DNA from: Roseomonas gilardii | Lineage (GTDB): Bacteria > Pseudomonadota > Alphaproteobacteria > Acetobacterales > Acetobacteraceae | Assembly: GCF_001941945.1 (NCBI RefSeq) | Contig: NZ_CP015583.1 | Span: forward strand, 2,673,501-2,737,500 | DNA length: 64,000 nt | Direction of reading: 5' to 3' | Shown: piece by piece, positions 28,535-36,405 of the stretch | Layout of the letters: every line of letters starts with the position of its first letter | Position numbering within the stretch: the stretch's first letter is position 1 | Notes under the pieces: generated by a model | What the model was told of the DNA's origin: nothing | The model's input: only the letters and a program-made list of their open reading frames with translations | The model's database searches: none | Made by a program: the position numbers and the translations under genes

Positions 28535-28888
28535 TCAGGCCGGCAGCAGCGCGCTATGGGCCCGGGCCAGCGCATCGCGTGCGGCCACCAGGGCGGCCAG
28601 GGAGCGCCGTCCGGCCACGAGCGCGGCGCGCTCGTCCTGGCCGATCTCGGCCATCTGCTCCTCCACCGATTCCACGCCTTCGGCGAGCTGCCCGTGCATC
28701 TCCTCCAACCGCTCGCGCAGTGCCGTGCGCTCGTCATAGCCGAGCACGCCACGGCGCCAGTCCTCCACGATGGTCTCGACCTCCCGCCGCACGCGATCGG
28801 GCGCCGCGCCCTTGCCCGCCAGTTCCGCGAGCCGCGCCAGGGCCTGGCGCTCCGGCGCCTGAGGCGCGCCCTGCCGATTCCCAGCCAT
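28535..28888 (-). CDS. Hypothetical helical protein (117 aa)
   Basis: An all-helical, charged protein without signal or membrane segments. Residues 15-50 and 55-85 look like two amphipathic helices (LRERLEEMHGQLAEGVESVEEQMAEIG), likely a coiled-coil dimer. I do not recognise a family. It is the last host protein gene before tRNA-Thr and the prophage. Confidence 0.55.
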   Translation of the reverse strand: MAGNRQGAPQAPERQALARLAELAGKGAAPDRVRREVETIVEDWRRGVLGYDERTALRERLEEMHGQLAEGVESVEEQMAEIGQDERAALVAGRRSLAALVAARDALARAHSALLPA

Positions 28889-29085
28889 GGGTCTCTTTCC
28901 CTTCCGGCCCGATATCCCGGCGGCATATTAGTTCATGATGTGTTCCTGTTGAAGCACCTTTGGCTGTGCTTCGGAGGCAGGCCGGTCACGGGCATGGGAG
29001 CCATCCCCGCTTTTCCTGCGGTGAGCCGCCGGGCGGGGCTTGCCCTGCCTGCCGTCTGCGGTTAAGGAGCGCCCACCCCGCGATT

Positions 29086-29160
<75 letters not shown>

Positions 29161-29213
29161 TCGCATCTCATTGATTTCCTTGGATGCACCGGAGATAGCC
29201 TCTCGTCTTCGGA

Positions 29214-29248
29214 GACATGTTTTCTAGGTCAGATGCCTAGAAAATGTC
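29214..29248. repeat. Inverted repeat just downstream of tRNA-Thr
   Basis: TTTTCTAGG (29220-29228) is the exact reverse complement of CCTAGAAAA (29236-29244), with a 7-base spacer; GACAT and ATGTC extend the pairing past a one-base bulge. It lies 54 bases after the tRNA end, in AT-rich DNA, and could be a recombinase-arm or regulator site of the prophage attachment region. Confidence 0.6.
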
Positions 29249-29308
29249 GGATCGTTCCGCGCCGGTAATGCCGACGACTGCCCATTCCATCATCGCGCAC
29301 TTGTGATC

Positions 29309-29563
29309 TTAACCAAGCGAACGCGGGTTGGCGTCCAGTCGGTGGCGCCACCGTTCCTCAGCCTCGCTGGGGCCATTCGCCATCTCGCGGATCAGATCCC
29401 AGTCCTCTGCCGGGATCAGCCCAATCGCTACCGCTTCCGCGCCACCCTCAAGAAATCCGAGCCGGTGCTTCTGGCAGAACAAGCTGACCCGGAGGTACGA
29501 GCCGAACAGGCGGTCGGCCTCTGCTTCGAGGGCCTGGCGCGCAGGGGTGGGGTGGTTCGTCAT
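29309..29563 (-). CDS. Small hypothetical protein at prophage edge (84 aa)
   Basis: An 84-residue soluble protein, mainly helical (ARQALEAEADRLFGSYLRVS, then AEDWDLIREMANGPSEAEER). The ATG at 29563 lies about 40 bases after a hairpin on the same strand. No family recognised. Position between tRNA-Thr and the lysis genes suggests an accessory prophage or island gene. Confidence 0.5.
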   Translation of the reverse strand: MTNHPTPARQALEAEADRLFGSYLRVSLFCQKHRLGFLEGGAEAVAIGLIPAEDWDLIREMANGPSEAEERWRHRLDANPRSLG

Positions 29564-29604
29564 GGCAACGGAATGCTGCCAAGTCCGCATGTTGCGACGC
29601 AACA

Positions 29605-29636
29605 GAAAACCGCCCGAGGACAGTGCCCCGGGCGGT
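29605..29636 (-). terminator. Terminator-like hairpin upstream of 29563 gene
   Basis: On the minus strand ACCGCCCG pairs with CGGGCGGT (29629-29636 with 29609-29616) followed by TTTTC. It would end leftward transcription just before the small gene, or act as an attenuator in its leader. Confidence 0.45.
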
Positions 29637-29731
29637 GAAGTCGGGTAGTTTAGGGATGGACGAAGCCTAGACGTATTGGGTGCATCGCAGCAAGATCGGA
29701 TGACGCAACCGGGGTCGCCAGGATCTGACCT

Positions 29732-30007
29732 ATGCCGAGCTTCCGATTGGTGCCTCTCCCGTCCCTCCTTGATGACCCGGACTGGCGTGCCAGCACCAGG
29801 CAAGGGATAGTCAGGATCGTGGCGAGTGATGAAGAGCAAGCCCGGGCAAAAGTCTCCGAGGTGCTGGCCACTGCGGCCAAGCCTGGCAAGCCCGGTGAGC
29901 GGGTTCCGACTTCACCATGGGAGCAGCCACGGCTGGTGGGGGTGATCCGTCTGGAAGATGGAGAACCCTTCCTGGAAGACGAGATCTTCCTGGCGCCGGA
30001 GGCCTGA
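29732..30007 (+). CDS. Small hypothetical protein (91 aa)
   Basis: A 91-residue acidic protein: FRLVPLPSLLDDPDWRAST, then a segment GIVRIVASDEEQARAKVSEV that resembles a small alpha/beta domain, then EQPRLVGVIRLEDGEPFLED. Similar-looking short proteins are common in proteobacterial genomic islands and phages, but I cannot name a family. GGA at 29721 is a weak ribosome site. A hairpin follows the stop. Confidence 0.5.
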   Translation: MPSFRLVPLPSLLDDPDWRASTRQGIVRIVASDEEQARAKVSEVLATAAKPGKPGERVPTSPWEQPRLVGVIRLEDGEPFLEDEIFLAPEA

Positions 30008-30013
30008 ACGCAA

Positions 30014-30045
30014 AAACCGCCCGGAGCCGAAGCCCCGAGCGGTTT
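30014..30045 (+). terminator. Terminator-like hairpin after 91-aa gene
   Basis: AAACCGC (30014-30020) pairs with GCGGTTT (30039-30045), with partial inner pairing. It is similar in sequence to the hairpin at 29605-29636, so the two may be copies of one element. Confidence 0.5.
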
Positions 30046-30333
30046 GCTGTAACCCAGAACGGCTACCCTTTATGTCGCCGCCTGGAATGGACGCGGCCCT
30101 TTCGGGTTTGCCCGCTATCCAATGACGACCTGAGCGTACTTCCAAGCGTCTCGAAAGACCCAAGGAGCAGAGGCCCAGGCCCACACTCTGCACCCTCATC
30201 CAAGCCGCATGCCCGGTGAGACAGAGCTCGGGGTGTTCTCCCCGATGGAGAAATCCCCGACAGCATGCTGAGCGGGGGTGCCAAGGACATAGACGGGAGA
30301 CCCGCTTAGGTCCCTGGCGTTGCAACTGTCGCT

Positions 30334-30430
30334 GCGGGCCGGTGGGATTTGAACCCACGGCAGGGCGGTTTTCCGCGGTCCTACCCTGCTCCCGTGCACG
30401 GGTGGCATAAGCCCCTCGCCCACGGCCCGC
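30334..30430 (-). other. tRNA-like element with 8-bp acceptor stem and no normal anticodon arm
   Basis: On the minus strand, GCGGGCCG pairs with CGGCCCGC at the other end (8 bp). GTGGG-TTCAAAT-CCCAC forms a normal T arm, and GGC(GAGGGGCTTAT)GCC could be a D arm. The middle does not give a 5-bp anticodon stem with a 7-base loop: it holds a 12-base palindrome CCCGTGCACGGG and a long stem GCAGGG/CCCTGC. CCA is not encoded. It could be a degraded long-variable-arm tRNA, a phage tRNA mimic or an att-related remnant. The flanks 30046-30333 and 30431-30479 hold no gene I can support. Confidence 0.45.
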
Positions 30431-30479
30431 AGACCCGCAAACCTAGCAAAATCCGTGCGCTAGGGCAAGGAAATCGTCC

Positions 30480-31001
30480 CTACGGAAACGCCTTCTCAGC
30501 AGCCGCGATCGCGCTCTCAGCCGTGGCGCCCAGCAGCACCAGACGCTCAGCCTCACGGCGGCGCTGGAGCCCTTTCAACACCTTTCCGCCCGCCTTGTTC
30601 CACCATGTCAGGGCCTCGCCGGCACCCTTGAGGTCGCCGTTCCGCAGGCGCGTCGCCGCCGTGCTGTTCTCGGCTGCTGTCACGCCCGCATTGTAGGCGA
30701 AGCTCAGGAAGGCGGCGTGCGGCCCTTCCCCACATCCCACCGGCAGGAACGCCCGCACTTTTCGGTCGAAGTCCGCCAGCCAGTAGGCAAAGAGCGCGTC
30801 GGCCCGCTTCTGGGAGATCGGGCCGTCCGTCATCTTCACGGCGGCGCCGTTCTCGAACCGGGTGTTGCCCCAGCCGATGGTCACGATCCCCACTGCGTCG
30901 CGGTAGGGCGCGATCCGGCCATCCGCCAGTTTCCGAGCGCAACTCTCATAGTGGTGCAGCAGCTCCACGGCGGAGGCCGGGACACTCAGGGTCTCGCTCA
31001 T
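30480..31001 (-). CDS. Phage endolysin, GH24 lysozyme
   Basis: This 173-residue muramidase cuts peptidoglycan at the end of infection. The catalytic glutamate is Glu19 in HHYESCARK; PYRDAVGIVTIGWGNT supplies Asp35 and Thr41, the GH24 pattern D-x5-T. Further family parts are FLSFAYNAGV and RLRNGDLKGAGEALTWWNKAGGKVLKGLQRRR (Arg-rich end). There is no SAR or signal segment, so it needs a holin. The ATG at 31001 has GGAG at a good distance. It is the last gene of the leftward late operon. Confidence 0.93.
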   Translation of the reverse strand: MSETLSVPASAVELLHHYESCARKLADGRIAPYRDAVGIVTIGWGNTRFENGAAVKMTDGPISQKRADALFAYWLADFDRKVRAFLPVGCGEGPHAAFLSFAYNAGVTAAENSTAATRLRNGDLKGAGEALTWWNKAGGKVLKGLQRRREAERLVLLGATAESAIAAAEKAFP

Positions 31002-31018
31002 GGGGGCTCCAGGCAAAG

Positions 31019-31050
31019 GAAAGGGCGCCATCTCCGACCGGATGGCGCCC
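31019..31050 (-). terminator. Hairpin between holin-like gene and lysozyme
   Basis: GGGCGCCATC (31023-31032) pairs with GATGGCGCCC (31041-31050), 10 bp; on the minus strand it is followed by TTTCC. It would reduce transcription into, or structure the leader of, the lysozyme gene. The stretch 31051-31175 holds no gene. Confidence 0.55.
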
Positions 31051-31175
31051 TGGGGTCTGATGAGTGTTTGATGAGCCCTACAGCCTGTAGGGCGGCGTCA
31101 ATTCCGTCGTCCGATCGGACCTACCTCAGCCCTCCGACGGCCAACCCCGCTGGACGGGGCGGATGCGCGGTGGCG

Positions 31176-31553
31176 TCATTGGCCCGCCACCGGCACAGCC
31201 GCCTTCGCCTTGGCCAGCGCGTCCGTCACCGCAGCCGCCGCCATGGTCTCCAGCGTCTGGGTGCTGGGGCCGAGCTTCTCCAGGGTTTCCGGGATGCTCT
31301 TGGCCGCGTAGCCGACCGCAGCCGTTACGGCCGACCGGTCCGTCATGCCGGCCAGGAGCGCGGCCTTGGCCCCGCGGGCGATCACGCCCAGCAGGAGCTC
31401 CATGTCGCGCTGGTGCGTCCCGCTCTGGAGGAAGTCTCGCAGCGGGCCGGGCACCTTGGTCACCAGCCAGGCGCCAATCACGCCGATGACCGCCAGCAGG
31501 ACGGGCATGACGATCTGCGCCACCACGGCATCGCCGATGGCAGTCCAGTCCAT
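31176..31553 (-). CDS. Holin-like phage protein
   Basis: This 125-residue protein has one strong membrane helix at residues 12-32 (AQIVMPVLLAVIGVIGAWLV) followed by an amphipathic helical region ending in AAAAVTDALAKAKAAVPVAG. Size, single N-terminal membrane segment and place just before the lysozyme suggest a holin or a phage_holin_LLH-type protein. The assignment rests on context and topology, not on a sequence signature. Confidence 0.55.
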   Translation of the reverse strand: MDWTAIGDAVVAQIVMPVLLAVIGVIGAWLVTKVPGPLRDFLQSGTHQRDMELLLGVIARGAKAALLAGMTDRSAVTAAVGYAAKSIPETLEKLGPSTQTLETMAAAAVTDALAKAKAAVPVAGQ

Positions 31554-31594
31554 AGGGTGTCTCCTTGGGATGCCGGTTTCCGACCGGCGGCGGG

Positions 31595-31948
31595 TTACTC
31601 CCCTGGCTGCCGAGAGAGCGGCTCTTCCAGGGCGGGCAGCGGCGGCAGGAGGTCGTCTTTGGTGCCGCCGAGCGCTACGATCCGGCCGTTGGCCGTGATC
31701 CGCAGGTCATGACAGATGCCGAACCAGGCATGGGCCAGCCCCCAGCCGCGGTTGCCGCGCTCGCGCTCCTCTTCCAGTTCCCCGTCCATGCGGACGAGTT
31801 CCCGGTCCTGGCGGCTGTCCAGCCGGGCGTCGCGGGCGGTGCGGCTGTCAGCCGTCGTCTTCCACGTCGTGGCCAGCCAGATCAGGCCGGCCGACAGAGC
31901 GGGTATCCAGATCCAGCGCCACGCGTCGGGGCCAAACCATTCGTTCAT
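31595..31948 (-). CDS. Membrane-anchored coiled-coil protein, possible i-spanin
   Basis: This 117-residue protein has an N-terminal membrane segment (WIWIPALSAGLIWLATTW, about residues 12-30) followed by a charged coiled coil (RTARDARLDSRQDRELVRMDGELEEERERG) and a short globular tail. That layout is like Rz-type spanins of the lysis module. No o-spanin lipoprotein is nested in it as far as I can see. The ATG overlaps the stop of the upstream membrane-protein gene by 4 bases. Confidence 0.4.
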   Translation of the reverse strand: MNEWFGPDAWRWIWIPALSAGLIWLATTWKTTADSRTARDARLDSRQDRELVRMDGELEEERERGNRGWGLAHAWFGICHDLRITANGRIVALGGTKDDLLPPLPALEEPLSRQPGE

Positions 31949-32526
31949 GCTCCACGCTTTCCCCTCGCACGCCAGACCGACAGAAGGTTGGCCGCCGCGA
32001 AGCCGCTGTACGGCGCGATGGCCAGAGGCAACGCCTCGCCCGAGTTCTGGGCGATGCTGAGCGTCAGGCTGATCCAGAAGAAGGCGCCCATGACGGCCAC
32101 GCCCCAGCGCAGGTAGCCCCACTCGCGGATCAGCGCGTAGGTCTTCATGACGCCCAGCAGCAGCGCGAACAGGGCCCAGAACCCCCAGTTGTCGAGGTCG
32201 AGCGCCATGCTGACGATGCCCAGCGCGACGAAGGAGCCCATGACGCCCAGGGACACCCGCCCCTCGTGCCGCTCGCCCTCCCACCAGAGCCGGAGCGATG
32301 CCCAGATGCCGGGTACCGCGAACGCGATCACCCAGCCCTCGGGGCACGGCATGTCCCGGAAGCCGCTCATCGACGGGCGCCCTTCCAGCGCGGCCTGGGA
32401 CACCGACGCCAGCACGCCCACGCCGAAGGTGACGCAGGCGGCCAGCAGCTCCATCAGGTAGCGGTCCCGGCTCAGGATGCCGGCCAGGAAGGCCGCGATG
32501 TTGCGCACCACGCGCGGTGTGCTCAT
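31945..32526 (-). CDS. Phage polytopic membrane protein
   Basis: This 193-residue protein has about five or six hydrophobic segments (for example LMELLAACVTFGVGVLAS, VIAFAVPGIWASLRLWW, FWALFALLLGVM, VAVMGAFFWISLTLS). It has no catalytic motif that I can see. It is coupled by a 4-base overlap to the spanin-like gene, in the lysis module. A role in lysis or superinfection exclusion is possible but unproven. A GTG one codon earlier is an alternative start. Confidence 0.6.
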   Translation of the reverse strand: MSTPRVVRNIAAFLAGILSRDRYLMELLAACVTFGVGVLASVSQAALEGRPSMSGFRDMPCPEGWVIAFAVPGIWASLRLWWEGERHEGRVSLGVMGSFVALGIVSMALDLDNWGFWALFALLLGVMKTYALIREWGYLRWGVAVMGAFFWISLTLSIAQNSGEALPLAIAPYSGFAAANLLSVWRARGKRGA

Positions 32527-32560
32527 CACCCCCTCCCCTGGCTCTCGGAGGCGGCGGTCA

Positions 32561-33952
32561 TCAGGCTGCCCGCAGGGACACGGGGCCGAACTCGATGGAC
32601 CCAGTCAACGGCACGGCCGCCTGATCCATGGTGGTGCTGATGATCACCTGGAGGCTGCGCGTCCCGGAGCCGCTATAAGCGCGCACCGCGATATTCTCCC
32701 CGCAGATGCATCCCTCGTAGCCCTCGCGCAGCGTCCCGGCACCACTGTTGGGAGCCGACTGGTTGTACTGGAAGGCGCTGGCGCCATCGTTCTCGGTGAT
32801 CCGGACGAACGGCCCCCGCATGTTCCCGGGGCTCACGATCCGGTAGGGCACTAGCAGCCGGTAATTCCCGGCCGGAAGCGCATTGTCGAGCGTCATGGTC
32901 CGGTTCAGCCAGATGTTCGAGCCAGCGCCTCCCGTGTAGAGCAGATTGCTGAAATCGAACCGCTGGCTCGGCAGCACCTGCCCCGTCTTGCTGGTGTAGC
33001 TCGCCTTCGAGGCAACGACGGAGCCTGAGGCATAGGTCGCCCCGGAGCCCGCCACCAACTGCGCCTGCCAGCCGTCCGCGATGGAGCCGCTGACATTGGC
33101 ACCCTTGCCGCCAGCCGTGCCGGCCAGCACGCCGTTGGTGATCAGGTTTCCCGTATCGTCGGCAACGATCGGGCTAGGCGTGCTGAGCAGCGGATAGACC
33201 TCGGCGGCACCTGCCTTCGACATGAAGTAGGTGCCGCACCACACCGGATGCACGCCGTCCGCCATCGACCAGGAGTAGCTCTCCCGATCCATGCCGGGAT
33301 CGGCCAGGAGGGGACGGGTATCGATGGAGCGGAAGTTTGGCCGCCGGCCATTCTGTGCGAGGCGCCACGCGGCGACCTGATCGATCAGGTTCTTGCGCGC
33401 CGTGATGTCGGCGGCGGTAAAGCTGCCACTCCATCCGCCCTGCGCCGTGATGCGCCAGGGCTGGATCATGTCGAGGACGCCGAGCCCCGCCGCCGCGGCC
33501 AAATCCCAGATCTGCTGTAGACCGGAGATCTGATCCGCGAACGGCGTCGGATTGCCAGCCATCCCCTCGTCATTCTTGCCCACCGGGATCACCAGCAGCT
33601 TCACGCCGCGCGCCTGCGCCTCGGAGATGATCGTCGGCATCCGGGCCAGTACCTGCGCAATGTTCTGCCCGGCGATGCCCCAATTCTCGGTCGCCGGATC
33701 GTTCCTGATCCGGCCCATCAGCAGATCGGTGATGCCCTGCGTATAAGCCTGGGAAATCGTTCGGCTCGTGGCGGTCGTCTGGTAGTGCCCGAAGTCGGTG
33801 TAGCTGTCGCCCACGTAACCGATGCGAGCGTTCAGCGGGAGTGGCAGGAGGCCACCCCCCACCAGCCCCGCGCCGACGGCATCTAACCCCTGCCCTCGCG
33901 CACGACGGTGCATGTCAGCACGATATTTGCGGAACGCATCAACTCGGGCCAT
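32561..33952 (-). CDS. SGNH/GDSL hydrolase, phage tail-associated esterase
   Basis: This 463-residue protein has an SGNH-hydrolase domain at about 40-250: block I GDSYTDFG with nucleophile Ser50, block III GKND with Asn127, and block V DGVHP with Asp232 and His235. The C-terminal 200 residues are beta-rich and likely a carbohydrate-binding or trimerisation module. It lies directly downstream of the tailspike, so it probably de-acetylates host surface polysaccharide during adsorption. The first 35 residues (RKYRADMHRRARGQG...) are basic and may attach it to the tail. Confidence 0.85.
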   Translation of the reverse strand: MARVDAFRKYRADMHRRARGQGLDAVGAGLVGGGLLPLPLNARIGYVGDSYTDFGHYQTTATSRTISQAYTQGITDLLMGRIRNDPATENWGIAGQNIAQVLARMPTIISEAQARGVKLLVIPVGKNDEGMAGNPTPFADQISGLQQIWDLAAAAGLGVLDMIQPWRITAQGGWSGSFTAADITARKNLIDQVAAWRLAQNGRRPNFRSIDTRPLLADPGMDRESYSWSMADGVHPVWCGTYFMSKAGAAEVYPLLSTPSPIVADDTGNLITNGVLAGTAGGKGANVSGSIADGWQAQLVAGSGATYASGSVVASKASYTSKTGQVLPSQRFDFSNLLYTGGAGSNIWLNRTMTLDNALPAGNYRLLVPYRIVSPGNMRGPFVRITENDGASAFQYNQSAPNSGAGTLREGYEGCICGENIAVRAYSGSGTRSLQVIISTTMDQAAVPLTGSIEFGPVSLRAA

Positions 33953-34049
33953 TGCGTGGTCCTCTGGGAAGCGCGCAACGCCCAGCGGCGCCGGACCTGT
34001 GGCCGTCGCTGGGGTGCGCTCAGATTGTCGAAGGGTTGGAGGGCTGGGA

Positions 34050-36365
34050 TCAGCTCGCGCTGACGACGTTGCCCCAGGTGATGCGGCGCCAGACGCCCGC
34101 GATGGCCGCCGCCAGGCAGGGGTTCCCGCCGTCGCCGTTGGAGCAGTAGACGATGGCCGGCGTGGCGTAGTCGGTCGCCGGAGGCAGATCGGCCACGGCG
34201 TAGCCCGCCACCTGGAGGGGCTGGAAGACCTGCGCCCTGCTCTCGCTCAGGCGCAGCGCAACCCGATAGGTGCCGCTGGCCAGCACGCCCACGTCCAGGC
34301 GGCCCTTCTCGGCCCCAGCCGTGATGCCGTCCGCGACCGCCGTGATGCCGGCATACTGGACCGTCGCCGCGCCGCCCTGGTTCGACGCCTGGAAGCCCAG
34401 GATGCCCACCGCCGACGCCGCGGCGATGCTCGGGTCCTGGCGCACCGGATAGATCGCCTGGGCCACTGCGCTAGCGCCCACGCCACCCACCTGCAAAGCG
34501 GCACCGGGGTTGTTGGTGCCGTCCCCGGCCAACGTCATGGACGGGGTGTTGCCCCCGCCGACCGACAGGACCGCGACGGTCGCGCCATCCGTGGCGCGGG
34601 TCAGGTCCAGGCGCGAGCCATTGCCCGAGCCGAACCCCCGTGCGCCCAGGATCGTCCGGCCGTCTGGGTTGAGTTCCATCCGGCGGCGCGTGCCGCCCGT
34701 CCCGACCTCATCGAAGACAGTGGACGCCGCCGTGTAGCGGCTGTTGCCCGCGCTGGAAGCCTGCCCCTGCCGGAACAGCTTCGCATAGCTCGCCGCCGAC
34801 TGCGCGGTGACGCCCCCGAAGGAACCGCCCGCCAGCCGGAAAGCCGTGGCCGCGTCGGCGATATAGGCGTTGCACCCCGCCGCCTCGACGCCCTCCAGCT
34901 CCAGGCTGCCGCCCAGGATCTGGATGTTCTGGGCATTCGCGACCTGCGTCCCGCCGAGGAGCCCGCCGCTCGCCACGACGCGCCCGCCGTTCGTCGGGCG
35001 GTGCTTGATGGCGGTGTGGTAGGAGCTGGTGGAGATGCCGCGCACCGAGCACCAGTAGACCCCGCCGTTCCAGTCGAAGCCCACCCCTTCCGTGTCCTGC
35101 ACGTCCAGGTGGTCATCGAACGCCACCCCTAGCAGCGCCATCCCCACCACCGCGTCATGGGCGTAGAAACCGCGGTCGAAGGCATAGCCGAAGCTGCCGA
35201 TCAGGGTGCCCCAGTCGATGCTCTCGAAGGCGAAGCACGTGCCGCTCCGCCGGTTCCCCCAGACGATCACCTGGGGCGTGGCGCCGAACACCGGGGCACC
35301 GGAGAAGGCCGTGCCGGCCAACTCGATCCAGTAGGTGGAGACGGCCGAGATGGTCTTCCGGCCCGCAGCGCCGGGGACACCGGAGATGTCCCGGATGTTC
35401 ACCCGGTCCCCAGGCTGGAGCCCGTGCGCCTGGGCCGTGGTCAGGCGGATCACATTGCCCGTGCCGGCGGCGCAGGCGGTCACGTCGAAGCGCCCCATGG
35501 CCGCCACCGTGTTGCCGGTCAGGTAGGGCCAGAAGTGGATGTTCTCGAAGCGCGGCACGTCGTAGCAGCGCCGGATGAGGGTGCCGTTCCGGCAGTCGCC
35601 ATAGACATCCCGGATCGTGATCCGGTTGTTGAAGTCGCTGTAGATGCCCAGGTCGAAGCCCAGGATGAACATGTTCAGCACCTTGGCGTCGGCCGCGATA
35701 TTCGCATTGGTCCCCGTCAGGAAGCCGGAGCCATAGGCGTTCGACCCGTAGTTCACGGCGTCGCCCAACACGATCGCCGTGCCCGTCATCTCATCCTGGA
35801 TGCGGAAGCAGTCGCGCAGGGTCGTCGGCTTGAAAAGACCCTTCCGCAGCACAGCGAAGCCAGTCACCACGGCGTGCCGCATCAGCCGGATGGGGTTGGC
35901 CGGGTTCAGGATGATGGCCGGCGCGATGTCGGAATAGTCCGCGCCCTGCATCTGCCCGCCGCCGCGCCAGGGGCCGAGCAGCGCCACGCCGTCCCGGACC
36001 ACGAGGTCCCCGCCCTCGACCAGATACCGCTTCGTCAGCAGGATCTCGCCGCCGCCGCGGACGTACACGGCGTCGATCGCCGCCTGGAGCGCCGCGCGGT
36101 CGTTGGCCACGCCATCGCCCACCGCGCCGAACTGACCTGGGTCAACCCAGTCGAGGATGCCACCCGGCAGCAGCACCTCATCCAGCGCCAGGCGACCGCC
36201 GAAGCTGCCGTCCGGCCCTTCGCCATCGGCCGCCTGTCCGGTATCCTCCATCACCCGCTTGGCGAGGATGTTGTCCATCAGCAGATTGCCCGTGCCGCCA
36301 CGCGCGACGTTCTGTTCGTCGGCGTGCAGACGCACCTGGGCACCGCGGCCCCGTGGGTAAGCCAT
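34050..36365 (-). CDS. Tailspike / tail fibre with pectate-lyase-like beta helix
   Basis: This 771-residue protein contains the motif VDPGQFGAVGDGVANDRAALQAAID (about residues 75-100), the N-terminal hallmark of right-handed beta-helix tailspikes and pectate-lyase-3/GH28-type depolymerases. The central 300 residues have the repetitive short-strand pattern of such a helix. The first 70 residues would bind the virion neck. The C-terminal part (from about 560) has many Gly/Thr/Asn strands, typical of a trimeric fibre end. Its likely job is to bind and cut host capsule or O-antigen. Confidence 0.82.
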   Translation of the reverse strand: MAYPRGRGAQVRLHADEQNVARGGTGNLLMDNILAKRVMEDTGQAADGEGPDGSFGGRLALDEVLLPGGILDWVDPGQFGAVGDGVANDRAALQAAIDAVYVRGGGEILLTKRYLVEGGDLVVRDGVALLGPWRGGGQMQGADYSDIAPAIILNPANPIRLMRHAVVTGFAVLRKGLFKPTTLRDCFRIQDEMTGTAIVLGDAVNYGSNAYGSGFLTGTNANIAADAKVLNMFILGFDLGIYSDFNNRITIRDVYGDCRNGTLIRRCYDVPRFENIHFWPYLTGNTVAAMGRFDVTACAAGTGNVIRLTTAQAHGLQPGDRVNIRDISGVPGAAGRKTISAVSTYWIELAGTAFSGAPVFGATPQVIVWGNRRSGTCFAFESIDWGTLIGSFGYAFDRGFYAHDAVVGMALLGVAFDDHLDVQDTEGVGFDWNGGVYWCSVRGISTSSYHTAIKHRPTNGGRVVASGGLLGGTQVANAQNIQILGGSLELEGVEAAGCNAYIADAATAFRLAGGSFGGVTAQSAASYAKLFRQGQASSAGNSRYTAASTVFDEVGTGGTRRRMELNPDGRTILGARGFGSGNGSRLDLTRATDGATVAVLSVGGGNTPSMTLAGDGTNNPGAALQVGGVGASAVAQAIYPVRQDPSIAAASAVGILGFQASNQGGAATVQYAGITAVADGITAGAEKGRLDVGVLASGTYRVALRLSESRAQVFQPLQVAGYAVADLPPATDYATPAIVYCSNGDGGNPCLAAAIAGVWRRITWGNVVSAS

Positions 36366-36405
36366 GGTTTCCTGGTCCTCGAATTGTCGGGGTTGAGTGG
36401 TGCCG

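Noticed and set aside
29214-29248. dif/XerCD recombination site
   Set aside because: The dyad is present, but the arms do not resemble the conserved dif half-sites.
29912-30358. 148-residue minus-strand frame between the 91-aa gene and the tRNA-like element
   Set aside because: Composition is Arg/Gly/Ser-rich without protein-like pattern, it runs antisense into the 29732 gene, and has no ribosome site.
30334-30430. Selenocysteine tRNA
   Set aside because: The 8-bp acceptor with 5-bp T stem fits, but there is no TCA anticodon in a 7-base loop and no 6-bp D stem.
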